This document shows positions 44,168-53,328 of a stretch of DNA of 64,000 nucleotides, one piece after another (the stretch's first letter is position 1; each line of letters starts with the position of its first letter). A program made the translations under genes and the position numbers. A model generated the notes under the pieces. The model did no database searches. It saw only the letters and a list, made by a program, of their open reading frames with translations, and had not been told where the DNA came from. This DNA comes from Novosphingobium fluoreni (GTDB lineage: Bacteria > Pseudomonadota > Alphaproteobacteria > Sphingomonadales > Sphingomonadaceae), in assembly GCF_014196615.1 (NCBI RefSeq), contig NZ_JACIDY010000003.1:248001-312000 (forward strand), given 5' to 3'.

Positions 44168-47140
44168 TTATTGCGCCTTGGCGAGCTTGCCGGCATCCTT
44201 CTGCGGCACGACCTCAAGCCGCCACGACGCACCCTTGCCCAGATACTTCGCGGCCAGCGCCTGCATCTTGGCGGGCGTGGTTTCTGTGTAATCGGTCATG
44301 ATCGTGCGCAGCGAATTGATGCGCGAGGCATCGGTGGTCGCGCCTTCCAGCTGCTGCATGAAGAACTGGGTGCTGGACGCCGCGCGGGTGATCTGCTGGC
44401 GCAGCGGTTCGATCACGCGGGCCAGTTCGTCAGCCGATGGCGGATTGGTGATCAGGTCTTGCGCGATCTGATCCGCCGTCTGGAAGAACACCGGCACCTT
44501 GCCCGGCTCGATCTGCGCGATCGCGGTGATAGAGCCGCCCGCCTTCAGGTCCACCGGCCAGGTCGAATAGACGTAGGGCGCATAGGACGCACCCAGCTTT
44601 TCGCGCATCGCGTCCAGCAGGCGGTTGGTGAAAAGCTGCGTCAGGATTTCCAGTTGGCGCGATTCCGGCAAGCCGATCGAGCCGCCGCTGGTCGGCCAGG
44701 AGATCACCGCCGCCGCCTGGTCCGGATCGCCGTGATGCGCCAGGATGATCGGCCTGGTGGACGGCTTGGGAACGGTGATGTCAGCGGTTGCGGCGGCCAC
44801 CGGCGCGGGATCGCGCGGCTTCAGGGCGCCGAACGTGCGCTGCAAGGCGGCCAGCGTGGTGGCGGGATCGAAGTCACCATAGATCTGCACTTCGACCGGC
44901 CCGCTGGCGAGCGCCTTTTCCCACACCTTGCGGAAACCGTCGGCCGTGGTCTTGTCGATCTCGGCCGGGGTCGCGGTTTCAAAGCGCGGATCCTGCCCGC
45001 GCTGATAGAACTGCAGATCGCGGTTGAGCACGCCCTGGGGCGAGGTGGCGAACTGCGCGTACTGAATCTTGGCCGCCGCCTTCGCCCGCTCGAACGGCTG
45101 CTTGTCCCAGCGCGGCATGTCGAGCTTGGCGGCGAACAGATAGAGCTGGTCCGCAAGATCAGCAGGCCGCGTTTCCGCAGTCATCTCGAACGCGGCATCG
45201 TCCACCTTGAAGTCAAAGCCCATCTTGCGGCCGGTGGAGATGCGATCGAGATCGTCCTGACCAAGCGTGGCAAGGCCGGAGCTGACCAGCGCCATCTGGC
45301 CCAGCCCGATGTAGGGCGCGTCCTTGGGAGACATCTCGCGATAGCCGCCGCCGAAGCGCGCCTTCACGGTGACGCGGCCCGGCTCTTCCTGAACCGGCCA
45401 AAGCAGCGCCTTCACGCCATTGGCGAAGACCACTTGCTGAATGCCCAGCAGCCCGGTGCTTTGCGACTGGGTGATCTGCCCCGGCTGACCGATCGGCGGC
45501 AGCTTGTCGAACGAAACCGGCGGGCCGGACGCCTGGCGGACCTGTTCGTCCGGCTTGACCGGCGCGGCCAGCGCCTGGCGCAAGGCGGCGTCGGTGGCAT
45601 TGCCCGCCTTCTGAGTGATGAACAGGCCGCGCGTCACCGTGCCGCTGAACAGCTGTTGGGTGTGCTGCTGCACGGCGGCGGGCGTGAACAGCGGCTTTGA
45701 TTCCCGGAAGATGCGCAGCACCGCCTCGGGCGAGGCCACCGTCTCGCGGATATCCAGCGCGTTGACCAGATCGTCCGCCAGCTTGCTGCCCGGCAGCAGG
45801 CGGCGCTGCTCCACCGGCACCTGGAAGGCGACGTCAAGCTCGGCCAGTTCGCGATCGATCTCCGCCTGCGTCGGCGGACGGGTCATGGCATCGGTGATGA
45901 CGGCGCGCACATCGCGCACGGCGGCTTTCCAGTCATCGCCCAGCGGCGTGATCGACACGAACGTGGCGTCGGCGGAGCGCGACACGTCCTGCTGGTTGAC
46001 TTGCGCGGTCAGGAAGCTGCCGCCCAGCCGCGCCTTGGATTCCAGCCGGCGGTTGATGATTGCCTGCGCCAGCGAGTCCGTCATCAGGCCCTGGTTATAG
46101 ACGATGGTATCGTTCACCTGCCGCCAGGGGCGCAGCGTGGCATAGCTGATCGCGGGCGGCAGATCGGGCTCCACCAGAACCTTGGTATCGCCGATCGGCG
46201 TCTCCCCCTTGGGCGCATCCGCCGGGGCTACGGGATCGCCGAAGCTGGGCGCGGGGACCGCCTGACCGGTCGGCTTCCAGTCCGCGAACCATTTCTTTAC
46301 GTAGCTTTCCAGCTGCGCGGGCTCGGCATCGCCCGCCACGATCACCACCACGTTCTGCGGGCGGTACCAGCGCTTATAGAATGCACGCACCGAATCCTGC
46401 GTGGCGGTCTGCAGCGATTTCACCGTGCCGATCGGCGAACGCTCCGCCAGCGGCTGCCCTTTGTAGAACACGTCCTGCATGGTGTCCTGCACCCGCTTGG
46501 CCGCGCCGCCGCGCTCGCGCATTTCGGCCATCACGATCGGCACGTCGAGCTTCAGGTTGTCCGCGCTCAGCGTGGGCGCGGTGACCATGCCGGACAGCAG
46601 CTTGAACGTCTCGTCCAGCGAAACGGGCGTGGCGTTGGGCAGGTCCAGCTTGAACACCGTCTGCGTCGGGCTGGTCTCGGCATTGGTGTCGGTGCCGAAC
46701 GAAGCGCCCAGCCGCTGGAACGTGGCGATCGCGGTGCCTTCTGCCAGATACTTGGACTGGCGGAACACCATATGCTCCAGCAGGTGGGCATAGCCACGCT
46801 CGCTATCGGTTTCATAAAGCGATCCCGCGTCCACGCGAATGCGGATCGAAACCTGGCCCGGCGGCACGCCGTTCTTGCGCACGGCATAGCGCAGGCCGTT
46901 CGAAAGCTCGCCAAAGTTCCACTCAAGGTCTGGCGGCACATCGCTGCCCTTGTAGAGCCACGGCACCTTGCTGGCGCTGCCGGGTGCGACGGTGCCCTGG
47001 ATCGGCTTGGTCGACGGCGGGTTCGCGGTCGCCGGCTTCTCCTGCACCGGGCCGGGCTGCGCCAGGACCGGAGACAACGTGGAAGTGGACAGGAGGAGCA
47101 GGCAGGCGAAAGAGCGAACGGCGCGCGAGGAAATGTGCAT
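44168..47140 (-). CDS. M16 family zinc peptidase (insulinase type), exported
   Basis: A 990-residue protein with a signal peptide (FACLLLLSTSTLSPVLA) and two M16 halves of about 450 residues. The first half carries the inverted zinc motif HLLEH (His119, Glu122, His123) in GYAHLLEHMVFRQSKYLAEGT. The second half lacks the motif, as is normal for single-chain M16 enzymes, and contributes the substrate-gripping part (SYAPYVYSTWPVDLKAGGS). It would degrade peptides in the periplasm. It is divergent from nfuA. Confidence 0.93.
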   Translation of the reverse strand: MHISSRAVRSFACLLLLSTSTLSPVLAQPGPVQEKPATANPPSTKPIQGTVAPGSASKVPWLYKGSDVPPDLEWNFGELSNGLRYAVRKNGVPPGQVSIRIRVDAGSLYETDSERGYAHLLEHMVFRQSKYLAEGTAIATFQRLGASFGTDTNAETSPTQTVFKLDLPNATPVSLDETFKLLSGMVTAPTLSADNLKLDVPIVMAEMRERGGAAKRVQDTMQDVFYKGQPLAERSPIGTVKSLQTATQDSVRAFYKRWYRPQNVVVIVAGDAEPAQLESYVKKWFADWKPTGQAVPAPSFGDPVAPADAPKGETPIGDTKVLVEPDLPPAISYATLRPWRQVNDTIVYNQGLMTDSLAQAIINRRLESKARLGGSFLTAQVNQQDVSRSADATFVSITPLGDDWKAAVRDVRAVITDAMTRPPTQAEIDRELAELDVAFQVPVEQRRLLPGSKLADDLVNALDIRETVASPEAVLRIFRESKPLFTPAAVQQHTQQLFSGTVTRGLFITQKAGNATDAALRQALAAPVKPDEQVRQASGPPVSFDKLPPIGQPGQITQSQSTGLLGIQQVVFANGVKALLWPVQEEPGRVTVKARFGGGYREMSPKDAPYIGLGQMALVSSGLATLGQDDLDRISTGRKMGFDFKVDDAAFEMTAETRPADLADQLYLFAAKLDMPRWDKQPFERAKAAAKIQYAQFATSPQGVLNRDLQFYQRGQDPRFETATPAEIDKTTADGFRKVWEKALASGPVEVQIYGDFDPATTLAALQRTFGALKPRDPAPVAAATADITVPKPSTRPIILAHHGDPDQAAAVISWPTSGGSIGLPESRQLEILTQLFTNRLLDAMREKLGASYAPYVYSTWPVDLKAGGSITAIAQIEPGKVPVFFQTADQIAQDLITNPPSADELARVIEPLRQQITRAASSTQFFMQQLEGATTDASRINSLRTIMTDYTETTPAKMQALAAKYLGKGASWRLEVVPQKDAGKLAKAQ

Positions 47141-47298
47141 GGCACAAGGTATAGGGAGCGCGGCGCTTAAGGACCAGTGAATAGCCGAAGTTTACTTGCG
47201 GCACCCTCGGGTAAGGCGAACAGGCCATGGGGAAAGACACGCCGTTGCCCCGCTGTGCCCTTGACCACCCCCGCGCTTTGCCTACATCGCCAGTCATC

Positions 47299-47886
47299 AT
47301 GTACATTGAAACCGAAGCCACGCCCAACCCCTCCACCCTGAAGTTCCTGCCGGGACGACAAGTGATGACCGCGGGCACGCGCGAATTCACCTCCCCCGAA
47401 GCGGCGGAAGCGTCTCCGTTGGCGCAGATGCTGTTCGATCTGGGTGACGTGACCGGCGTATTCTTCGGCGCTGACTTCGTTTCCGTCACTGCCGCGCCGG
47501 GCGTGGAATGGGCCTCGCTCAAGCCACAGGTCGTGGCGGTGCTGCTGGATCACTTCATTTCCGAAGCGCCGCTGTTCAACGGCGGAGATGCCACCGGCTT
47601 TTCGGTGCCGGGCGACGTGGATGATCTGCTCGATGGCCAGGCGGACGATCCCGCCCATGCCGATGTCGTCGCCCAGATCCGGGACCTGATCGACACCCGC
47701 GTGCGTCCCGCCGTAGCCAACGATGGCGGCGACATCATCTATCGCGGCTTCCGCGAAGGCGTGGTCTATCTGACCATGCAGGGCGCGTGCTCGGGCTGCC
47801 CCTCCTCTTCCGCCACGCTCAAGCACGGCATCGAAGGGTTGCTGAAGCATTACGTCCCCGAAGTCACCGAAGTGCGCGCAGCCTGA
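47299..47886 (+). CDS. NfuA-type Fe-S cluster carrier (NifU family)
   Basis: A 195-residue protein with an N-terminal Nfu-N scaffold domain (MYIETEATPNPSTLKFLPG) and a C-terminal NifU-like domain with the cluster-binding CxxC, Cys164 and Cys167 (GACSGCPSSSATLKHGIE). It accepts and delivers iron-sulphur clusters. The ATG at 47299 is the family start; an upstream in-frame ATG at 47227 adds unrelated residues. It is followed by tsaB after 15 bases, probably in one operon with rimI. Confidence 0.94.
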   Translation: MYIETEATPNPSTLKFLPGRQVMTAGTREFTSPEAAEASPLAQMLFDLGDVTGVFFGADFVSVTAAPGVEWASLKPQVVAVLLDHFISEAPLFNGGDATGFSVPGDVDDLLDGQADDPAHADVVAQIRDLIDTRVRPAVANDGGDIIYRGFREGVVYLTMQGACSGCPSSSATLKHGIEGLLKHYVPEVTEVRAA

Positions 47887-47901
47887 TCGCCTGCTGATCC
47901 T

Positions 47902-48531
47902 GTGGGGTCCAGCCCGCGAACCCTGGTAATCGACACCGCGACCGAGGCTTGCTCCGTCGCGGTGATCCAGGACGACGCGTGCCTCGCCGGGGACTGGCGG
48001 ATGCTGGGCCGGGGGCACGCGGAAAACCTCGTCCCGATGATCGCCGCCTTGCCCGAGCGTGGCCGGGCGGATCTGATTGCCGTGTCGCTCGGTCCCGGCA
48101 GCTTTACCGGCGTGCGCGTGGGTCTGGCAGCGGCGCGGGCGCTGGGGCTGGCCTGGGGCGTGCCCGTGGTCGGCTATCCCACGCTGGCGCTGGTCGCCGC
48201 GATGGCGCGCGATCAAGCCGGTGCGCAGGCAGTATCCGTGGCGATGACCGGCGGACATGGCGAGTGGTTCGTCGCCCGCTATGCCGACGATGGCAGCATT
48301 TTGGAAGAAACCCGCTCGCTGCGCCCCGAGGCCGCCGTGGCAGACACGCGGGGCCTCGTCGCCGGTAGCCAGGCCGCCGCGCTGGTGGGCGCCGCAGGCA
48401 CCGGCCACGCGCTGGACCTGTGGCCCGATGCCCGGGCGTTCCCGGCCCTTCCCGCTTTCGAACTGCGGAGCGATATCACGCCGATCTATGGCCGCGCGCC
48501 CGATGCCAAAGTCTCGGCGTCAAAGGTCTGA
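47902..48531 (+). CDS. tsaB: tRNA threonylcarbamoyladenosine biosynthesis protein TsaB
   Basis: A 209-residue ASKHA-fold protein that partners TsaD in forming t6A in tRNAs reading ANN codons. The opening TLVIDTATEACSVAVI and the core LIAVSLGPGSFTGVRVGLAAARALGLAWGVPVVG are diagnostic. The start is a GTG at 47902. It is followed by rimI after one base, the common tsaB-rimI pair. Sequence between about 110 and 150 is variable, as usual in this family. Confidence 0.94.
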   Translation: MGSSPRTLVIDTATEACSVAVIQDDACLAGDWRMLGRGHAENLVPMIAALPERGRADLIAVSLGPGSFTGVRVGLAAARALGLAWGVPVVGYPTLALVAAMARDQAGAQAVSVAMTGGHGEWFVARYADDGSILEETRSLRPEAAVADTRGLVAGSQAAALVGAAGTGHALDLWPDARAFPALPAFELRSDITPIYGRAPDAKVSASKV

Positions 48532-48532
48532 C

Positions 48533-49000
48533 ATGGTGGATCGCGCCGACGATATCGATCGCCTGATGCACGTAATGGCCGGCGCGTTCGATCCGACTTA
48601 CGGAGAAGCATGGTCGCGCCGCCAAGTGGAAGACGCGCTGCTGCTGGGCAATTGCCACGCCCACCTCGCCACCGCCCAGGGCCGACGCGCCGAAGATGGC
48701 GATGAGGCGGTGGGCTTTTCCCTTTCCCGCACCGGCTATCGCGAGGAAGAACTGCTGCTGTTCGGCGTGTTGCCCGAATATCGCTGTCGCGGTATCGGCC
48801 GCGCTATTCTTGATTCTCTTGTTGTGGCTGCCAAATCACGCGGGGCGGAGCGGCTTCTGTTAGAAATGCGCAAGGGCAACCCGGCAGAAAGCCTCTATCG
48901 ATTGTTCGGCTTCACCGTGATTGGCGAAAGAAAAGAATACTATCGGCCAAAAATCGGCCCGCGGATCGATGCAGTCACATTCGCTTACGAAATTCCCTGA
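48533..49000 (+). CDS. rimI: Ribosomal protein S18 alanine N-acetyltransferase
   Basis: A 155-residue GNAT acetyltransferase. The acetyl-CoA loop is VLPEYRCRGIGRAILDSL and the C-terminal part LLEMRKGNPAESLYRLFGFTVIGERKEYY matches RimI, which acetylates the N-terminal Ala of S18. The ATG at 48533 lies one base after the tsaB stop; the longer frame upstream is antiparallel noise within tsaB. The 3' third of the gene uses more A/T-ending codons than its neighbours. Confidence 0.92.
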   Translation: MVDRADDIDRLMHVMAGAFDPTYGEAWSRRQVEDALLLGNCHAHLATAQGRRAEDGDEAVGFSLSRTGYREEELLLFGVLPEYRCRGIGRAILDSLVVAAKSRGAERLLLEMRKGNPAESLYRLFGFTVIGERKEYYRPKIGPRIDAVTFAYEIP

Positions 49001-49169
49001 AATATGTCGCAGGCGGTATTACCTCTAACCGCCTGATCCGCATGACGGCACGTATTGCCCAAATAATCTTGTCATGCGTTTCGGATTGTATAAAGGCTTT
49101 GGGTAACAAGCATAGGCTTGCCTGAATAACCCGTATCCATTGCAGACGCGGTCGCCAAAGAGGAAAGAA

Positions 49170-49622
49170 ATGGAAAATATTCAAACCGATATGAACGAGA
49201 CGCTGATCACGCTCACCTCGGATATCGTCGCCGCTCACGTCAGCAACAACAACGTTCCGCTGGACGATCTGCCCTCGCTGATCACCAATGTCTACGGCGC
49301 TCTCGCCGGGCTTGGCGGCGTGGAGCCGGTGCAGGAAGAAAAGCCTGAGCCCGCCGTTTCGGTGCGCGCTTCGGTGAAGCCTGAATACATCGTCTGCCTG
49401 GAAGACGGCAAGAAGCTCAAGATGCTCAAGCGCCACTTGATGACGCACTATAACATGACTCCCGAAGAGTATCGCCAGCGCTGGAACTTGCCGGCGGACT
49501 ATCCGATGGTCGCCCCCAACTATGCGGAAAAGCGCCGCGAACTGGCCAAGAAGATCGGCCTGGGCCGCAAGCCCAACGCGCGCCGTGGCCGTCGCCCCAA
49601 GGCTGCGCCCGTCACCGCCTGA
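49170..49622 (+). CDS. MucR/Ros family transcriptional regulator
   Basis: A 150-residue DNA-binding protein. The N-terminal half (about 1-65) is helical and mediates oligomerisation. The C-terminal zinc-finger domain has Cys76, Asp79, His89 and His93 (VCLEDGKKLKMLKRHLMTHYNM), followed by TPEEYRQRWNLPADYPMVAPNYAEKRRELAKKIGLGRK and a basic tail. MucR proteins repress many virulence, exopolysaccharide and motility genes at AT-rich sites and often their own gene. The upstream 169 bases are AT-richer than the surroundings, consistent with autoregulation. Confidence 0.95.
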   Translation: MENIQTDMNETLITLTSDIVAAHVSNNNVPLDDLPSLITNVYGALAGLGGVEPVQEEKPEPAVSVRASVKPEYIVCLEDGKKLKMLKRHLMTHYNMTPEEYRQRWNLPADYPMVAPNYAEKRRELAKKIGLGRKPNARRGRRPKAAPVTA

Positions 49623-49710
49623 TCGGCACCCTTTTCCCTTTCAAAGAGTTGTGATTGTGGCGGCGTCGTCCTAGATGGGATGACGCCGCCGCATCGCGTT
49701 TGGAGACGAC

Positions 49711-50142
49711 GTGCACCAGCCTATCGACATTGAAGCTCTCTGCGCCCAGCGCGGTCTTCGTATTACCGAGCAACGCCGCGTGATCGCGCGCGTCCTGTCC
49801 GAAAGCACCGACCACCCGGACGTGGAAAAGCTGCACGAGCGCGCCGCCGTGATCGATCCGGGCATCTCGATCGCCACCGTCTACCGCACCGTGCGCTTGT
49901 TCGAGGAAGCGGGCATTCTTGACCGGCATGACTTTGGCGACGGCCGCGCCCGCTACGAAGCCGCGCCCGAGGCGCACCACGATCACATGATCGACGTGGA
50001 AACGGGCAACGTGATCGAATTTGTTGATCCCGAACTGGAATCGTTGCAGCGCCAGATCGCCGAGCGGCTGGGCTTCCGCCTGGTCGACCACCGCATGGAA
50101 CTGTTCGGGGTCAAGCTGGAGCGTGACGGCGGCGATCGCTGA
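49711..50142 (+). CDS. Fur family metal-responsive repressor (Mur-like)
   Basis: A 143-residue Fur family protein with a winged-helix domain (GLRITEQRRVIARVLSESTDHPDVEKLHERA, then ATVYRTVRLFEEAGIL) and a metal-binding dimer domain including HHDHMID (residues 89-95). The CxxC pairs of the structural zinc site are absent, as in alphaproteobacterial Fur/Mur proteins that sense manganese or iron. The GTG at 49711 has GGAG five bases upstream. The next gene, plsC-like, begins immediately after the stop. Confidence 0.92.
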   Translation: MHQPIDIEALCAQRGLRITEQRRVIARVLSESTDHPDVEKLHERAAVIDPGISIATVYRTVRLFEEAGILDRHDFGDGRARYEAAPEAHHDHMIDVETGNVIEFVDPELESLQRQIAERLGFRLVDHRMELFGVKLERDGGDR

Positions 50143-50910
50143 ATGACCGCGCCTGCCGCCCCTGCGCAGGTGGGCGTGGCGGGTCGGCTGCGCATCGGCC
50201 TGCGGCTGGCCACGTTGCTGGGCTGGCTGCTTACGTGCCTGCTGCTTTACGGCCTGCGCGCGCTGCTGCCCGGTCGCAACCGGGTGGCGCCGCTATTCCT
50301 GCGCGGCACGCTGCGGATCGTCGGCGGGCGGCTGCACGTTCGCGGCACCCGCGCGTCGACGCCCTGCTTCCTCATCGCCAACCATCTGAGCTGGCTGGAC
50401 ATTCTGGCGCTGGCCGGAGCGACCGGCACCGCCTTCGTCGCGCATGACGGGCTGGCCGGCAACGCGGGCCTGCGCTTCCTGTGCCGCCTCAACCGCACGG
50501 TCTTCATCGCCCGCAGCGAACGCGGCACCGTGGGCGAACAAGTCGGGCAATTGCAGCAGGGCCTGCACGAAAGCGGCGTCCTCACGCTGTTCCCTGAAGG
50601 CACCACCAACGATGGCCAGACGCTGCGGCCGTTCAAGTCCTCGCTGCTGGCAGCAGTGGACGGCGGCGACGATACCGTGGCGATCCAACCCGTCTGGCTG
50701 GACTACGGCCCTGACGCCCCGGACATCGCCTGGTTCGGCGCAGAAACCGGCCTCGCCAACGCACTACGCCTGATGGCACGCGCAAAGCCGGTGCCGGTGA
50801 CCGTGCATTTGCTGCCCCCGCTGGCGGGCCAGGAACGAAACACCCGCAAAACCATCGCAGCCGCCGCGCGGGAAGCGATCGAGGCGGTGTCGACCGGTGC
50901 CGAAAGCTGA
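50143..50910 (+). CDS. 1-acyl-sn-glycerol-3-phosphate acyltransferase (PlsC family)
   Basis: A 255-residue membrane acyltransferase with an N-terminal helix (LRLATLLGWLLTCLLLYGLRALL) and the HX4D motif in ANHLSWLDILAL, followed by FPEGTTNDGQTLRPFKSSLL for substrate binding. It would make phosphatidic acid or acylate a related lipid such as ornithine lipid. It starts directly after the fur stop codon, so expression is linked to that regulator gene. Exact acceptor is not known. Confidence 0.9.
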   Translation: MTAPAAPAQVGVAGRLRIGLRLATLLGWLLTCLLLYGLRALLPGRNRVAPLFLRGTLRIVGGRLHVRGTRASTPCFLIANHLSWLDILALAGATGTAFVAHDGLAGNAGLRFLCRLNRTVFIARSERGTVGEQVGQLQQGLHESGVLTLFPEGTTNDGQTLRPFKSSLLAAVDGGDDTVAIQPVWLDYGPDAPDIAWFGAETGLANALRLMARAKPVPVTVHLLPPLAGQERNTRKTIAAAAREAIEAVSTGAES

Positions 50911-50986
50911 CAACCACCTTCACTACTTCGTAGAAATTGAGCGAGATAAAAGAGTTAAGTTGCTTCTTGAACCGGGATTGGTTGTC

Positions 50987-51325
50987 ATGGCAGATCGCTC
51001 AGCTTTGCTCACGGTAACCATGGCATTTGGGGTTGGGTTGAGTTCAGCTTCACCGCTGACCGCACAATCCCCCGAAAGTTCCGTTCGGGCGATCGCTGCG
51101 CCTGATGGAACGCGTGTCTATGCCGTTCCGGCGACGCCGGGAAAGGCTCCCCAAGCATGAACGGTGATCCTGCCGGATAATCGCATCGTCATTGTCGTGG
51201 ATCAGCGACCAAAAGACGCGCGAACACCACGTGAGCGATGCGTTGACGACGAGATCGCTGCCCTTGGGGGCGCGCCATCGGCGCTGGCGATGGGGACGAT
51301 CGACCTGAAATGCAGTCAGCGCTAA
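50987..51325 (+). pseudogene. Small secreted protein interrupted by an in-frame TGA
   Basis: From the ATG at 50987 the frame encodes a signal-like start (MADRSALLTVTMAFGVGLSS, cleavage near SPLTAQ) and a short mature part, ending at TGA 51158-51160 after GKAPQA. The same frame continues without another stop for 54 codons (TVILPDNRIVIVVDQRPKDA, then RERCVDDEIAALGGAPSA and DLKCSQR) to the TAA at 51323. The C-terminal RCVDDEIA...DLKCSQR pattern, with two cysteines, looks like a real conserved domain. I infer a single gene broken by a nonsense change. An open alternative is that the two halves are separate small genes. Confidence 0.5.
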
Positions 51326-51389
51326 TGAATAAGAGGGGCGTACTTGCAATAGTCGATCAAGTGCGAAACCCGACCGCGCTTCCTCACGC

Positions 51390-51464
51390 CATCCCGGGCT
51401 TGACCTGGGAGCCCGCTTTTCCGGGAATGTCTGAAAGGTCGCGCCCCCCGGATCAAGTCCGGGG
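51390..51464. repeat. Inverted pair of CCCGGACTTGATCCGGG-type palindromes
   Basis: CCCGGGCTTGACCTGGG (from about 51393) and CCCCGGATCAAGTCCGGGG (51446-51464) are inverted relatives separated by about 35 bases. Each is itself a partial palindrome. This is a second short repeat type, different from the one at 42.1 and 54.8 kb, and could form one long cruciform or act as a transcription end between convergent genes. Confidence 0.65.
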
Positions 51465-51526
51465 CGACGGGTATCTCTTACGTCGGTTCAGCCTCGACGG
51501 AACCCGGCCAGTCGCGCAGCCCCACC

Positions 51527-52249
51527 TCACCGCGTGGCGTTGTAGGCCACCTGGTCCGCGTTCAGCTGGAAGCCGACCAGCAGTTCGAACGAGGCGCGAT
51601 CCACGGCGGCGCGAACTTTGGGGTCGGAGAGCGGGTCCACGGCGGCGTCGGTGTCACCGGCCTTGCGCTTGCGGGTGATGCGTTCGCGCACGTCTTCGGG
51701 CAGGGTCGCGGCGGCGCGATCGATGTAGGCGGCGCCGGTGCCCTGGGCCTGGGCGCGCTCCTGGCCCGGCGCGAAGTTCACGGTGATGGAGCCCACGCGC
51801 TTGCTGGCCACGGTGGAGGTGCCCTGCAGCACCGAGACGAAGTAGGGGATTGTCACCTGGCGCGCGCCGGCAGTGTCGCTGCGGCGGGCCTGCACGTCGA
51901 AGGTGACGGTGGCATAGACCTTGTCCGCGCTGCCCGCTGGGGCGCCGGGCTGCTGCGCGCCGTCTTCGGCACATTGGGTGCGCACGTTGGTCATCGTGGC
52001 GACCACGTCGACGTTGCCCGCGGTCTTGTCCCCCGGGTTGCGGAACAAGGTGACATCGCCGGTATAGTCCGGAATGCCGACCGAGGGGCAGCGTGAGCGG
52101 ATGGCGGTGATGCCCACGCCTTCGTCCACCACGATATCGCCCTTCTTGGCGCAGCCTCCCAGAGCCCCGGCGGACAGCGCCAGCACGGAGGCGGCGCAAA
52201 GAACGGGAACGGAGCCACGAATGGAAGGAGAAAGGCGGCGTGCGATCAT
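51527..52249 (-). CDS. Hypothetical outer-membrane lipoprotein
   Basis: A 240-residue lipoprotein with a signal ending in the lipobox LGGCAKK. The mature part has a conserved-looking cysteine (RSRCPSVGIPDYTGDVTLF), beta-rich segments (VDVVATMTNVRTQC, YATVTFDVQARRSDTAGARQVTIPYFVSVLQG), and a basic Arg/Lys stretch (RERITRKRK). I do not recognise the family by name. It is divergent from ispH, with 95 bases between them. Similar proteins appear typical of sphingomonads, which is an impression, not a search result. Confidence 0.8.
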   Translation of the reverse strand: MIARRLSPSIRGSVPVLCAASVLALSAGALGGCAKKGDIVVDEGVGITAIRSRCPSVGIPDYTGDVTLFRNPGDKTAGNVDVVATMTNVRTQCAEDGAQQPGAPAGSADKVYATVTFDVQARRSDTAGARQVTIPYFVSVLQGTSTVASKRVGSITVNFAPGQERAQAQGTGAAYIDRAAATLPEDVRERITRKRKAGDTDAAVDPLSDPKVRAAVDRASFELLVGFQLNADQVAYNATR

Positions 52250-52344
52250 CGAAGCATCCTTGGTCGGCCATGACAGGCCCCCATCGGACGCCTGTATTGC
52301 GCTTGCCCTAGCGAGACGCGCGGCAAAGCGCTAGAGGCCGCAGG

Positions 52345-53319
52345 ATGAACGCGCCCTTTCCCGATACGCGCCCCGGTGGCGCAACCGAGCCGCTCCACTT
52401 GCTGATCGCCGCGCCGCGCGGCTTCTGTGCCGGAGTCGACCGCGCGATCGAGATCGTGGAGCGGGCGATCGAGCGCTATGGCGCGCCGGTCTATGTCCGT
52501 CACGAAATCGTGCATAACAAGTTCGTGGTCGATAGCCTGAAGGCCAAGGGCGCGGTCTTCGTCGAGGAACTGGACGAAGTGCCAGACGGTGTGCCGGTGA
52601 TCTTCAGCGCGCATGGCGTGCCCAAGGCCGTGCCCGCCGCCGCCACCGCGCGCGGGCTGGACTGGCTGGACGCCACCTGCCCGCTGGTGAGCAAGGTACA
52701 CCGCCAGGCCGAGCGCCAGATCGAGGCAGGCCGGCACATCCTGTTCATCGGCCACGCCGGTCACCCGGAAGTCATCGGCACGTTCGGGCAAGTGCCGGAC
52801 GGCGCGATGACGCTGATCGAAACGGTGGACGATGTCGCCACCTTGTCGTTCGCGGCCGATGCCCCGCTGTCTTACCTGTCGCAGACGACGCTGTCGGTGG
52901 ACGATACCGCCGCGATCATCGCCGCCCTGGAAGCGCGCTTTCCCCAGGTGGTCGCGCCCAAGGCGGAGGATATCTGCTATGCCACGTCCAACCGGCAGGC
53001 CGCCGTCAAGGAAATCGCGCCCAAGTGCGACATGGTGATCGTGATCGGCGCGCCCAACAGCTCGAACTCGCTGCGGCTGGTCGAAGTGGCGGAGCGGTGC
53101 GGATCGAAATCCCACATGATCCAGCGCGCGACGGAGATCGATCCGGCGTGGCTGGATGGCGTGAAGACGCTGGGCATCACCGCCGGAGCCTCCGCCCCCG
53201 AAGCGCTGGTGGACGAAGTGCTGGCGCGGCTGCGCGAACTGCGCACCGTGACGGCGGAGGAAATCGTGACCGCGCGTGAGCGGATCACGTTCAAGCTGCC
53301 TCGCCAGCTCGCCGACTGA
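52345..53319 (+). CDS. ispH: 4-hydroxy-3-methylbut-2-enyl diphosphate reductase
   Basis: A 324-residue iron-sulphur enzyme, the last step of the MEP isoprenoid pathway. The three cluster cysteines are Cys28 ([15 protein letters not shown]), Cys112 ([14 protein letters not shown]) and Cys211 ([10 protein letters not shown]). The substrate loops [14 protein letters not shown] and [12 protein letters not shown] are intact. It is followed nine bases later by thrB and then rnhA, an order common in alphaproteobacteria. Confidence 0.97.
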   Translation: MNAPFPDTRPGGATEPLHLLIAAPRGFCAGVDRAIEIVERAIERYGAPVYVRHEIVHNKFVVDSLKAKGAVFVEELDEVPDGVPVIFSAHGVPKAVPAAATARGLDWLDATCPLVSKVHRQAERQIEAGRHILFIGHAGHPEVIGTFGQVPDGAMTLIETVDDVATLSFAADAPLSYLSQTTLSVDDTAAIIAALEARFPQVVAPKAEDICYATSNRQAAVKEIAPKCDMVIVIGAPNSSNSLRLVEVAERCGSKSHMIQRATEIDPAWLDGVKTLGITAGASAPEALVDEVLARLRELRTVTAEEIVTARERITFKLPRQLAD

Positions 53320-53328
53320 GCGCACCGC

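Noticed and set aside
43955..45700. A 581-codon plus-strand frame
   Set aside because: It overlaps the small basic protein gene and is antisense to the M16 peptidase, with no recognisable family.
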